Shown one piece after another: positions 56,781 to 64,000 of a stretch of 64,000 nucleotides of DNA (its first letter is position 1; every line of letters begins with the position of its first letter). A model generated the notes under the pieces. The model did no database searches and was not told the origin of the DNA. It saw nothing but the letters and a program-made list of their open reading frames with translations. The stretch comes from Paracnuella aquatica (GTDB taxonomy: Bacteria; Bacteroidota; Bacteroidia; Chitinophagales; Chitinophagaceae): contig NZ_QOWJ01000006.1 of NCBI RefSeq assembly GCF_003332885.2, forward strand, positions 1 through 64,000. Direction: 5' to 3'. The translations under genes were made by a program, and so were the position numbers.

Positions 56781-58691
56781 CTAAAACGTTTTAGCCGGTG
56801 TAGTGCTGGTGTTGGTGCTATTGTGTTGTGCGCCGCCAACACCAACAGTCGATGAGCCAAACACCTGAATGGTGCTCCTGATAAAATCCTTTTCATCGGC
56901 TTTATAGATGTTTTCAACATACTGCTGCGGGTTGCGGTCGATGTAAGGAAACCAGGTGCTATGGATCTGCACCATGATGCGGTGGCCTTTTTTAAACGTA
57001 TGTAAAATGTCCTGCAGCGGCACGGCCACATCGGTGGGCTGACCGGGCACAAAAGGCTCGGGTTTTTCAAACGAATTTCGGAAGCGGCCCCGGAACACTT
57101 CGTGCCGCACCAACTGCTGGTAGCCGCCCATAATGATGTTCTTTGGGTTGTGCTCGTACTGCGGATGATTGTCGGGGTACACATCAATCAGTTTTACCAC
57201 AAAATCGGCATCGGTTGTGCTGAGTGCTACTTTTAGTTTTGCCAGTATTTCGCCAGCCACGGTTACTGCATCTGCCAGCGGCTCGGTTTGGAATGTGATC
57301 ACATCGGGGCGGGTGCTGGCGTGGCGCTGGTCGTCGCTCATAAAGCGCCTGGGCGTAAACGTTAGTCCTTCAATCTGCGAGGTGTAAGGCACCGGCTTGG
57401 CGGGGTCGCTGATGTATTCAAACTTCGCATTGGGATCAACAGGTTTGTTGATAGACAACTGCCCGTTGGGGCCAAAATACAATTGCACCGGTGGAATATT
57501 TTTGGGTGGCCACACATCAAACTGCTGCCACTGCTTGGTGCCCGTGTTAAACATCCATGCTTCGGGTAGCGTATCACTGCCGGTGCCTTTTAAGTAGTGA
57601 TTAAAAAACGGCAGCTCAATATTTTTCTGGTAAAAAGATGAAATGGAATCGCCAAAATAAATGTGGTTGTGAATGGCCTTTGCCGATTCGTTGGCCCAGT
57701 CGCCATGTGCCCAGGGGCCCATCACAATGCGGTTCTTAGTGCCCGGGTTTCCGGCTTCAATGGTTTTGTAAATATTCAGCGGGCCATACAGGTCTTCGGC
57801 GTCAAACCAGCCACCAACGGTAAGCACCGCGGGTTTGATGCCGCTTTTCAGGTGCGGCAAAATGGACCGCTTTTGCCAGAATGTATCGTAGTTGGGATGA
57901 TCAATAATTTGCTGCCAGAAAAAATTGCTGTCGTAGTACTGCTTGGTGATGTTTTTCAGCGGGCCTTTTGCCAGGTAAAAATCATAGGCATTCTTGGGTT
58001 GGTTCTGGTACATCTTCATCAGCTGCGGCATGTACCAGTCCTGGCGGGTGGTGTCCTTTTTCTGCACACCAAAAACCGGGAAGGCCGGCGTGTAGCTTTG
58101 CAGGTACGTACCCATGTGGTGAAAATCATCAAAGAAAAAATCGGAGATGGGCGCCTGCGGGCTCACTGCTTTTAGTGCAGGGTGTGCATCGGGCAGCGAA
58201 GCGGCGCTGTAAAAGCCGGGATAGGAAATGCCGAAAATGCCCACGCGGCCATTGTTGCCCCGGATGTTTTTTACCAGCCAATCAATGCTGTCCCAGGTAT
58301 CGGAGCTTTCATCGATGTCCTTTTTATTTTTGGGGTTGTTGCCCGGTATGTTGGGCGTCATGTTGTTGAATTGCCCGCCGCTCATATATCGGCCCCGCAC
58401 ATCCTGAAACACCAGAATGTATCCATCTTTCACCAGGTAATCTGAAGGGTGGCCCTGCGTGTTAAAATTGGCATACGATGAAGCGTTATAACAAGTGCGG
58501 TTCATCAGCATGGGATAAGACTTTGATTTATCCTTGGGCGTGTACACAATGGTAAACAGCTTTACGCCATCCCGTGCAGGAATAAAATATTCGGCTTTGT
58601 CGTAGTGGTCGCGCAGTTTGTAAGTAGTATCGTGTTGCGCAAAAGAAGCCGTGCTCAAAAGCAACAGCAGCAGAACAATCAGTGGTTTCAT
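56781..58691 (-). CDS. Secreted CocE/NonD-family hydrolase
   Basis: The 636-residue product has a signal peptide (MKPLIVLLLLLLSTASFAQ) and the X-Pro dipeptidyl peptidase/CocE architecture. The alpha/beta hydrolase domain has ILVFQDVRGRYMSGGQFNNM and the nucleophile elbow RVGIFGISYPGFYSAASLPD (GxSxG-like Ser). A C-terminal jelly-roll follows with HRIMVQIHSTWFPYIDRNPQ. Related enzymes cleave peptides, cocaine-like esters or acylated antibiotics; the substrate is unknown. It ends in the palindrome-containing gap. Confidence 0.9.
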   Translation of the reverse strand: MKPLIVLLLLLLSTASFAQHDTTYKLRDHYDKAEYFIPARDGVKLFTIVYTPKDKSKSYPMLMNRTCYNASSYANFNTQGHPSDYLVKDGYILVFQDVRGRYMSGGQFNNMTPNIPGNNPKNKKDIDESSDTWDSIDWLVKNIRGNNGRVGIFGISYPGFYSAASLPDAHPALKAVSPQAPISDFFFDDFHHMGTYLQSYTPAFPVFGVQKKDTTRQDWYMPQLMKMYQNQPKNAYDFYLAKGPLKNITKQYYDSNFFWQQIIDHPNYDTFWQKRSILPHLKSGIKPAVLTVGGWFDAEDLYGPLNIYKTIEAGNPGTKNRIVMGPWAHGDWANESAKAIHNHIYFGDSISSFYQKNIELPFFNHYLKGTGSDTLPEAWMFNTGTKQWQQFDVWPPKNIPPVQLYFGPNGQLSINKPVDPNAKFEYISDPAKPVPYTSQIEGLTFTPRRFMSDDQRHASTRPDVITFQTEPLADAVTVAGEILAKLKVALSTTDADFVVKLIDVYPDNHPQYEHNPKNIIMGGYQQLVRHEVFRGRFRNSFEKPEPFVPGQPTDVAVPLQDILHTFKKGHRIMVQIHSTWFPYIDRNPQQYVENIYKADEKDFIRSTIQVFGSSTVGVGGAQHNSTNTSTTPAKTF

Positions 58692-58828
58692 TTAGGTGCC
58701 ATTTGAACACCTAAGATAGTGCGGAAACAGGTGCAGTAAAAAGTTTATATGGCCGGGCACAAGCCCATTTAAGCGCAAATAAACTGCACCAACAGCGCTG
58801 ATAAAACAGCAATAAAAACAGCCGTTGC

Positions 58829-59044
58829 TTACCTGCCGGCAGCAATCAGTGTAAATGCATTTTCGTCGGCTGTAGGTGCCCAGGCCCTTTTGGGAGCTGG
58901 CCGGTCGGCGGCACATTCTTCCATGGCAAATGGTGATGTGCGGTTGCCCACAATTTGCGATAGTTCGGAAAAAGAAAGACACTCGTCGCGGTGTTCGGGG
59001 GCTTTAACAGCGGCTTTGTTCAGGGTGGTTTCAGATGGCTGCAT
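58829..59044 (-). CDS. Small hypothetical protein with Cys and Pro
   Basis: The 71-residue product (MQPSETTLNKAAVKAPEHRD start, with ECLSFSELSQIVGNRTSPFA, then EECAADRPAPKRAWAPTADE) has two Cys and a short C-terminal hydrophobic part (AFTLIAAGR). An exact TAnnTTTG element lies 22 bases upstream. This supports a real gene, but no family is recognised and no partner is visible. Confidence 0.5.
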   Translation of the reverse strand: MQPSETTLNKAAVKAPEHRDECLSFSELSQIVGNRTSPFAMEECAADRPAPKRAWAPTADENAFTLIAAGR

Positions 59045-59065
59045 ATCGGTTCTTCGTTTCGCTTA

Positions 59066-59073
59066 CAAATATA
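59066..59073 (-). promoter_or_regulatory. -7 element of the small protein gene promoter
   Basis: The complement reads TATATTTG, an exact TAnnTTTG match, 22 bases before ATG 59044. No TTG lies at normal spacing upstream. Confidence 0.35.
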
Positions 59074-59099
59074 AGTCTTGTAATCGTTCGTTGCGCCCC

Positions 59100-60065
59100 T
59101 TATTCGTGTGCCCGCTGCAGCGTTCCGCCGCCTTTCCATGCATTGTTCAACTGTTCCCATTCCTGCTCATCTTCCAAGGTAAACAGGGGCTGTGCACCGG
59201 TTTGCAAAACAGGTTGCCCTGCATCCACCCAGGCCGTAAACCACAGCGAGGCCACTGCGGCAATGGACTGCTGCATGCGGCGCTCCACCATGCCATTGAG
59301 GCGTTGGTTAAATGCCTTGGTAAACGCGGTGCTGTACTGCCGCACCAATGTGCCGTTACGCGGCTCAAATGCAAATTTCTGATCGGGGTTAAAAGCGGCG
59401 CTCAAATCTCTTTCGGTGCGCAAAACAGTGTCGGCGGCAGCAGCGCTTTGCAGCACCCGTTCCCAGATAAAAGCTTGCGGGTTGCCTATGTACACTGCTT
59501 TGCCTAAATAAAAACTCCATTCGGATGCGGCCAGCAACTCCGGCACCCGGCTTTCCCAAAAACCATGAATGCCCTGCTGCCCCGTAAGCTGCCCGTTGTA
59601 GTTGGCAGTAGCATGCAACGGCACATGTGCATCGGCCACGTAGTGGCCCAGTTCGGCCGATAGTTTAAGGATGCGGGCTGCGTCTTTTTGCCGGAAGGCT
59701 TCGGTCAATCTTGCCTGCATTATGGCAATCCACCACGGCACAATGCCATGCGCCTGCAGTGTGTCTTCTGTGTAGCGGGTTACGGCAGCGTTCCAGCCGC
59801 GGGGCAGCGAGTCAAATGGAAATGCGCCGTACCGGTCTAGGTCAATATAATGTCGCGGTGCTTCCTGGGGCACGGCGTAGCGGCGTTTGTCGGGGTCCAC
59901 GGCGTGGTCGGCTAAAAAAAGGATATGCGGTTTGTATAGTTGCAGCATTTGCGGCGGCAGCAAAAACACCGCGTAGTAATTGATTTGCCGGTGTGCATAA
60001 AAACCCCAGCATTGCGCCGTGTAAGTACACAGGCACAGGAGTGCCGCCAGTAGTTTTGGTTTCAT
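59100..60065 (-). CDS. Secreted S1/P1 nuclease-like or zinc phospholipase-like protein
   Basis: The 321-residue product starts with a signal peptide (MKPKLLAALLCLCTYTAQCW). The mature N-terminus WGFYAHRQINYYAVF resembles the Trp-Gly-x-x-x-His start of S1/P1 nucleases and phospholipase C, where the N-terminal Trp and His bind zinc. RHYIDLDRYG and ELGHYVADAHVPLHATANYN contain further His and Asp ligands. These fit a trinuclear zinc site. Nuclease versus lipase activity is open. ATG 60065 is used; the frame before it falls in a word repeat. Confidence 0.82.
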   Translation of the reverse strand: MKPKLLAALLCLCTYTAQCWGFYAHRQINYYAVFLLPPQMLQLYKPHILFLADHAVDPDKRRYAVPQEAPRHYIDLDRYGAFPFDSLPRGWNAAVTRYTEDTLQAHGIVPWWIAIMQARLTEAFRQKDAARILKLSAELGHYVADAHVPLHATANYNGQLTGQQGIHGFWESRVPELLAASEWSFYLGKAVYIGNPQAFIWERVLQSAAAADTVLRTERDLSAAFNPDQKFAFEPRNGTLVRQYSTAFTKAFNQRLNGMVERRMQQSIAAVASLWFTAWVDAGQPVLQTGAQPLFTLEDEQEWEQLNNAWKGGGTLQRAHE

Positions 60066-60067
60066 GC

Positions 60068-60163
60068 ACCATAAAGTAAAAAGTAAAAGGCAAAAAGTCA
60101 ACAATCGCAGCGCTTGTTTGTGCCCGTTTTACCCTTTTTACTTTTGAATTTTTACTTCTTTCT
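60068..60163. repeat. Palindromic word repeat (AAAAGTAAAAGGCAAAAAGTC family), copy 3
   Basis: The left arm has AAAGTAAAAAGTAAAAGGC and AAAAAGTCAACAATCG; the right arm has TTTTACCCTTTTTACTTTTG and AATTTTTACTTC. Copies 1 and 2 are at 7612 and 22386. It lies between the two leftward genes. Confidence 0.65.
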
Positions 60164-60782
60164 TGCCTTCTTCCACGTTGGTAACGCCTCCGCTGATGGC
60201 AAACTTCATCGTTTCGGCAGCGGTTATTTTTTCGATGGGTTTGATGCGGTTAGCGGGCAGCACATACACATTGCCGGCAATGGAGTACGACAGCGGAATG
60301 TACACCACCACATAGCCATCCATACCTAGTTCATGCGCATCATCGCTGGTAACAAACCCTACACGCCACACATCGTTGTCGTCCACATTGGCCAGCACGG
60401 GGCGGTTAAATTTTTTCTTTTCACCGGCGAAAGCCTCAAAAAAATCTTTTACCGTGGTGTAAATAAGCCGCACTCCCGGCGTTTTTTCTAGGAAAGAATC
60501 AAAGAGGTTGAACAGGCGCAGCTTCAGGAAAAAAGAGGACAGGTAGCCAATGATGCAGATGGATAAAATAACCACCACAAAGCCCAGCCCGTAGTTGCGT
60601 ACATATACCCGGCCGCCAGGTCCGTTTTCGGTAAAAATGGGCACCAGGCTATCAACCGATGATACCACCCAGTAAATGGTATAGGCCGTAATGGTTACGG
60701 GTGCAATGACCAAAAGCCCCTGCAGAAAATACTGGAACAACCTGCTGAACTGAAACCTGTTGGACTGATTGCCACCATTCAT
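60138..60782 (-). CDS. DUF502 membrane protein
   Basis: The 214-residue product has two hydrophobic helices (GLLVIAPVTITAYTIYWVVS; LGFVVVILSICIIGYLSSFF) and a C-terminal soluble domain with KTPGVRLIYTTVKDFFEAF and DGYVVVYIPLSYSIAGNVYV. This matches the DUF502 family, of which some members link to cell-wall or stress functions in plants and bacteria, without a proven mechanism. No operon partner is evident; a palindrome overlaps its stop region. Confidence 0.88.
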   Translation of the reverse strand: MNGGNQSNRFQFSRLFQYFLQGLLVIAPVTITAYTIYWVVSSVDSLVPIFTENGPGGRVYVRNYGLGFVVVILSICIIGYLSSFFLKLRLFNLFDSFLEKTPGVRLIYTTVKDFFEAFAGEKKKFNRPVLANVDDNDVWRVGFVTSDDAHELGMDGYVVVYIPLSYSIAGNVYVLPANRIKPIEKITAAETMKFAISGGVTNVEEGKKEVKIQK

Positions 60783-60908
60783 GCTGCAAAAGTAGGAGAG
60801 TTTGGTGTTGGGTGGTTTGGCGCCAGTTATAGCAAATAATATGCGTTTGTAAATACTGGCTGATCAAAACTTAATGTTGCGGCATCAACAATTTACAGCG
60901 CGGTGCAC

Positions 60909-60939
60909 TTGGTTTCTTTTTGGTAAACTGATACCTTCA
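60909..60939 (+). promoter_or_regulatory. Possible promoter of the ECF sigma gene
   Basis: TTG at 60909-60911, 20 bases, then TACCTTCA at 60932-60939. The spacing fits and the -7 element matches in six of eight. It lies 27 bases before ATG 60967. Confidence 0.4.
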
Positions 60940-60966
60940 TACCGAAATATTGCACCCTACCTGACC

Positions 60967-61560
60967 ATGAACGAACTTGCCACCATTACCGCATTGCAGC
61001 AGCGCATTGCTTTGTACGAGGATATGCGGGCCTACCAGGAACTGTATGGACTTTTGTTCAGCCGGCTGTTTCATTTTTCTTATGCTATGGTGCGGTCCAG
61101 GGAAGCGGCCGAAGAAATTGTTTCCGATGTGTTCATCAAGCTCTGGCAAATGCGCAACGAGCTGGGCAAGGTGGCCGCGCTTAAAGTGTACCTCTACACC
61201 ATTACCCGCAATTTTTCGCTGAACTATATTACCCGCAACCACAAGCATCACTGGGAGTCGCTGGAGGCTTTTGATGAAGCCGATTTTATGAACCCCGTAA
61301 CTCCCGAAGAATTAGCCATTTCGGCCGATATGCACCAACGCATACAGGAAGCCATCCGCCAGTTGCCACCGCAGTGCCGCATTATTTTCCAACTGGTGCG
61401 GGAAGATGGCCTGAAGTACCGCGAAGTGGCCGAAGTGCTGCAACTTTCGGTGCTTACCGTACGCAATCAAATGTCTATTGCGGTGCGCAAAATTGCAGCT
61501 GCACTGCCGCCAAGCCTCCGGCGGCAATTTGCCAGCACCGATAAATTTTCCCGCTCCTGA
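60967..61560 (+). CDS. ECF sigma factor (Bacteroidota FecI-like)
   Basis: The 197-residue product has sigma region 2 (YGLLFSRLFHFSYAMVRSRE with AAEEIVSDVFIKLWQMRNEL) and region 4 (QAIRQLPPQCRIIF-like HRIQEAIRQLPPQCRIIFQL and GLKYREVAEVLQLSVLTVRN). It fits the RNA polymerase sigma-70 group expanded in Bacteroidota that acts with FecR and SusC/TonB partners. ATG 60967 gives MNELATITALQ. It begins the module 60967-64000 and should activate the downstream SusC gene or its own operon. Confidence 0.9.
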   Translation: MNELATITALQQRIALYEDMRAYQELYGLLFSRLFHFSYAMVRSREAAEEIVSDVFIKLWQMRNELGKVAALKVYLYTITRNFSLNYITRNHKHHWESLEAFDEADFMNPVTPEELAISADMHQRIQEAIRQLPPQCRIIFQLVREDGLKYREVAEVLQLSVLTVRNQMSIAVRKIAAALPPSLRRQFASTDKFSRS

Positions 61561-61641
61561 TTGGCTTTTTTTACTGTTGTAAAAAATTTTTTGTGCCCTT
61601 TTGGTACATGCAGTTAAATACTGTGTCTTTCTTTTAATGAA

Positions 61642-62763
61642 ATGCAGCCTTCTTCCGAACATCTTTGGTATTTAGTAAGCCTCAAGCTTTCTGGCGAGGC
61701 AGGTCCGGACGACCTGGCCGAGCTGGACCGGCTATTGAAAGAGGCGCCGGAAGCGGTGTTTCAGGTAGAGCAGTTGGAAAAGTTGTGGCGGCAACGAACA
61801 GAGCTGCCGCAGCAAAAGATCAACGAAGCATACAGCAGGCACCTGCAGCGGCTAAGCAACCACTTGTCGGAGCCAGCGTTGCAATACACCCAGAACGAAA
61901 CGCCGCAATGGCCCGAAGAAGAAGTGGCAGCGCCGGTACGCAGTACCCGATGGTGGTGGATGGGTGGCGTGGCTGCATTGCTGCTGATTGGTGTGGTGTT
62001 GTTCTTTATGCCGGGAAAGGAGCAAGGCGGCAAACTGCCGTCGCAAAACGTAGTGAGCACCCGGTTCGGATCTAAATCAAAAGTGCAGTTGCCCGATGGT
62101 ACGGTGGTGCACCTCAACTCTGGCAGCCTGCTTACCTACGACCAGGCATTTAATGGAAAGATCCGCGAGGTGCGGCTGAGTGGCGAAGCGTTTTTTGATG
62201 TGGCGCACAACAAAGACCGGCCGTTTATCATACACACCGATGCGGTGGATATCAAAGTGCTGGGAACGGCATTTAATGTAAGGGCCTACCCCGATGAACA
62301 AACTACAGAAACGGCGTTGATCCGCGGCTCGGTGGAGGTAATGCTGCTGCACAACCCGGATAAGAAAATAGTGCTCAAGCCCAGCGAAAAACTGGTGGTG
62401 CAAAATAAGCAGGACACGGCTGAAGCCAGGCCGCAACGGGCCACAAGCGAAGCCATTCCGCTGGTAACAATATCGAAAGTGCACAACCTGGAGAGGGACA
62501 GCACGGTGCTGGAAACCAGCTGGGTGGACAACAAACTGATTTTTGAAAACGAAAGCCTCGAAACCATTGCACAAAAGCTCGAACGCTGGTACGATGTACG
62601 CATCACCATTACCGACGAAGGGCTGAAAAAGGAACGTTATAAAGCCACGTTTGAAGGCGAATCATTGGAAGATGTACTGAACGCTTTGAAATATGCAGGA
62701 GCTTTTTCCTCAGGCGACTTTTCGTTTACAATTAATAAAAAAGAAGTGCGCATCATGCCCTGA
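61642..62763 (+). CDS. FecR-type anti-sigma factor
   Basis: FecR proteins sit in the inner membrane and relay receptor status to an ECF sigma. The 373-residue product has a cytoplasmic N-terminal part of about 104 residues, one membrane helix (WWWMGGVAALLLIGVVLFFM at about 104-123), a FecR domain (RFGSKSKVQLPDGTVVHLNS and GEAFFDVAHNKDRPFIIHTD) and a C-terminal DUF4974 domain (IAQKLERWYDVRITITDEGL). It follows the sigma gene by 81 bases and precedes the SusC gene by 240 bases. Confidence 0.93.
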   Translation: MQPSSEHLWYLVSLKLSGEAGPDDLAELDRLLKEAPEAVFQVEQLEKLWRQRTELPQQKINEAYSRHLQRLSNHLSEPALQYTQNETPQWPEEEVAAPVRSTRWWWMGGVAALLLIGVVLFFMPGKEQGGKLPSQNVVSTRFGSKSKVQLPDGTVVHLNSGSLLTYDQAFNGKIREVRLSGEAFFDVAHNKDRPFIIHTDAVDIKVLGTAFNVRAYPDEQTTETALIRGSVEVMLLHNPDKKIVLKPSEKLVVQNKQDTAEARPQRATSEAIPLVTISKVHNLERDSTVLETSWVDNKLIFENESLETIAQKLERWYDVRITITDEGLKKERYKATFEGESLEDVLNALKYAGAFSSGDFSFTINKKEVRIMP

Positions 62764-63003
62764 TGCCGTTACTATAGCTACCCTTTAATACTAAGTGTCA
62801 ACTAGTGATTACCTGCGCTGCGGTGCATGGTAGGATACTGCTTTTATCACCTTAATTGCCTGCATATGAAACAAGCTCCTGCTACCTGACGCCCCAAAAA
62901 AAGAAAGCGGAACATGCTGCAACATGCCCCGCTGTTATGCTTTGACAAAGGGTTGCCCGCACTGGGCGGAAACCCATTCATCATCACCTTACAAACCCAA
63001 AGT

Positions 63004-64000
63004 ATGAAATCATTTGGACATAACGCCCCTGCGGGGAGCGTTAGGTTATGCGTCAAATATTTATTGATGACAAAGTTTACGCTGCTTTTAATCATTGCCT
63101 GCACCTTTCAGTCGTTTGCACATGAAGGCCATGCGCAAAACAATATCAGCCTCGACTTGGATAAGGTGAACATAAAGCAGGCGCTGCACGCCATCGAATC
63201 ACAGGGCTTTTACCGCTTTGTATATAAAGATGAAATTTTGCCGCGCCGCCAAAAAGTAAGCATCCAGGTGCAGGATGCACCGCTCAACGAAGTGCTGCCC
63301 AACCTGCTGAAAAATACATCGCTTACCTACCGGCAAATGAACGATCGGCTGGTGGTGATTTCAAGGGCTGATGAACCCCGCGAGGAAGTGGTGTATGATG
63401 TGCCTGTTACCGGCAAAATCACCGACAGCGAAGGCAAGCCGCTTTCCGGTGTATCGGTGTTGGAAAAAGGTACCAGCAACGGCACCACCACCCGCGAGGA
63501 TGGATCTTTTTCACTAAATGTAGCCGGCCCGTCATCGGTGCTGGTGGTTTCTTTTGTTGGGTTTGAAAACCGCGAAATAACCGTGGGCAATCAAAGCTCC
63601 ATCAGCCTGCAGTTGCAAACTTCCAACCAGCAAATGAACGAGGTGGTGGTAGTGGGTTATGGTTCGGTGCAAAAACGCGAACTGACCAGTGCAGTAACCA
63701 CCATCCGCAGCAAGGATTTTATACAAGGCGCAGTAAACAGCCCGCTGCAACTGATTGAAGGTAAAGTGGCCGGCGTGGTTATTTCCAACCCCGCTGCCGC
63801 CGATCCCAACCGCGGTGCCGATGTGCAGGTGCGTGGTGCTGCCTCGCTGAGTGCAGGCAACGGCCCGCTGATTGTAATTGATGGCATGCCTGGTGGCGAC
63901 CTGCGCAACGTGGCGCAACAGGACATTGAATCCATCACGGTGTTGAAAGATGCATCAGCCGCGGCCATCTATGGTTCGCGGGGTGCCAACGGCGTTATTT
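63004..64000 (+). CDS. SusC/RagA-type TonB-dependent receptor with STN domain (3' end outside window)
   Basis: The frame opens at ATG 63004 and is still open at the window end (332 codons). A signal sequence (FTLLLIIACTFQSFAHEG) is followed by an STN domain at about residues 48-118 (INIKQALHAIESQGFY-like VNIKQALHAIESQGFY), a carboxypeptidase-regulatory-like domain at about 134-206, the TonB box NEVVVVGYGS, and the plug (VLKDASAAAIYGSRGANGV). The STN domain signals that this receptor communicates with the FecR/sigma pair just upstream. The ligand is unknown. A later ATG at 63067 would also give a signal peptide. Confidence 0.92.
   Translation, partial: MKSFGHNAPAGSVRLCVKYLLMTKFTLLLIIACTFQSFAHEGHAQNNISLDLDKVNIKQALHAIESQGFYRFVYKDEILPRRQKVSIQVQDAPLNEVLPNLLKNTSLTYRQMNDRLVVISRADEPREEVVYDVPVTGKITDSEGKPLSGVSVLEKGTSNGTTTREDGSFSLNVAGPSSVLVVSFVGFENREITVGNQSSISLQLQTSNQQMNEVVVVGYGSVQKRELTSAVTTIRSKDFIQGAVNSPLQLIEGKVAGVVISNPAAADPNRGADVQVRGAASLSAGNGPLIVIDGMPGGDLRNVAQQDIESITVLKDASAAAIYGSRGANGVI

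Noticed and set aside
1-64000. tRNA or rRNA genes, prophage, integrated plasmid
   Set aside because: No cloverleaf-like conserved T-loop sequences, rRNA segments, phage structural genes, integrase or replication genes were seen on either strand.

Overview
The window looks like chromosomal DNA of a member of the Bacteroidota, most likely family Chitinophagaceae or a close relative; that placement is inferred from gene content, not from a search. Pointers: candidate promoters of the TTG-N17-23-TAnnTTTG type, little sign of Shine-Dalgarno sequences, many lipoproteins with a Bacteroidota-like signal, a multicopper oxidase with a type IX secretion C-terminal domain, a SusC-type receptor with an STN domain behind an ECF sigma/FecR pair, a 40-residue bTHX ribosomal protein, a YtxJ-like protein, and methionine synthase split into two genes. 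No rRNA, tRNA, CRISPR array, phage or transposase gene was seen.

Layout. 0.6-3.8 kb is the ribosomal operon rplM-rpsI-rpsB-tsf. 3.9-8.4 kb holds a secreted protein, an acyltransferase, pyrH, a membrane-anchored coiled-coil protein and pdxH. 8.6-12.2 kb holds bTHX, HU, a DUF4286-type protein, exonuclease III, a LOG-family protein and a HAD hydrolase. 12.5-18.8 kb holds the multicopper oxidase and the two metH genes, with a GxxExxY nuclease-like gene lodged between them. 19.0-26.1 kb mixes repeat-filled gaps with recR, three small hydrophilic proteins, an OsmC-like protein, asparaginase and a glycosyltransferase. 26-36 kb is mostly small secreted proteins or lipoproteins, plus a NUDIX hydrolase, an oxidoreductase, an alpha/beta hydrolase, a degenerate receiver protein and a glutathionylspermidine-synthase-like enzyme. 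36-49 kb holds an S9 peptidase, a methyltransferase, PhnA, an NHL-repeat lipoprotein, a SpoT-like HD hydrolase, a beta-lactamase-fold protein and a dienelactone-hydrolase-like lipoprotein. 49-60.8 kb holds a GT39 glycosyltransferase, a broken msrB, a luciferase-like oxidoreductase, YtxJ, a barrel protein with a repeated basic tail, a DJ-1 protein, a CocE-type hydrolase, an S1/P1-like enzyme and a DUF502 protein. 61.0-64.0 kb is an ECF sigma-FecR-SusC module cut by the window end.

The most unusual feature is the intergenic DNA. About twenty gaps, two of them inside the ribosomal operon, contain imperfect palindromes whose arms are built from short repeated words, with a different vocabulary in each family (for example TAGTACT, GATTGACGATT, GAACAAGGAA, CACGGAG). 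One family, AACCACGGAGACAC, brackets the GxxExxY gene in inverted orientation and even encodes its first residues. This suggests, as inference only, a mobile or amplifying palindrome system with a possible PD-(D/E)XK enzyme. A second notable point is an msrB gene interrupted by one in-frame TAG.
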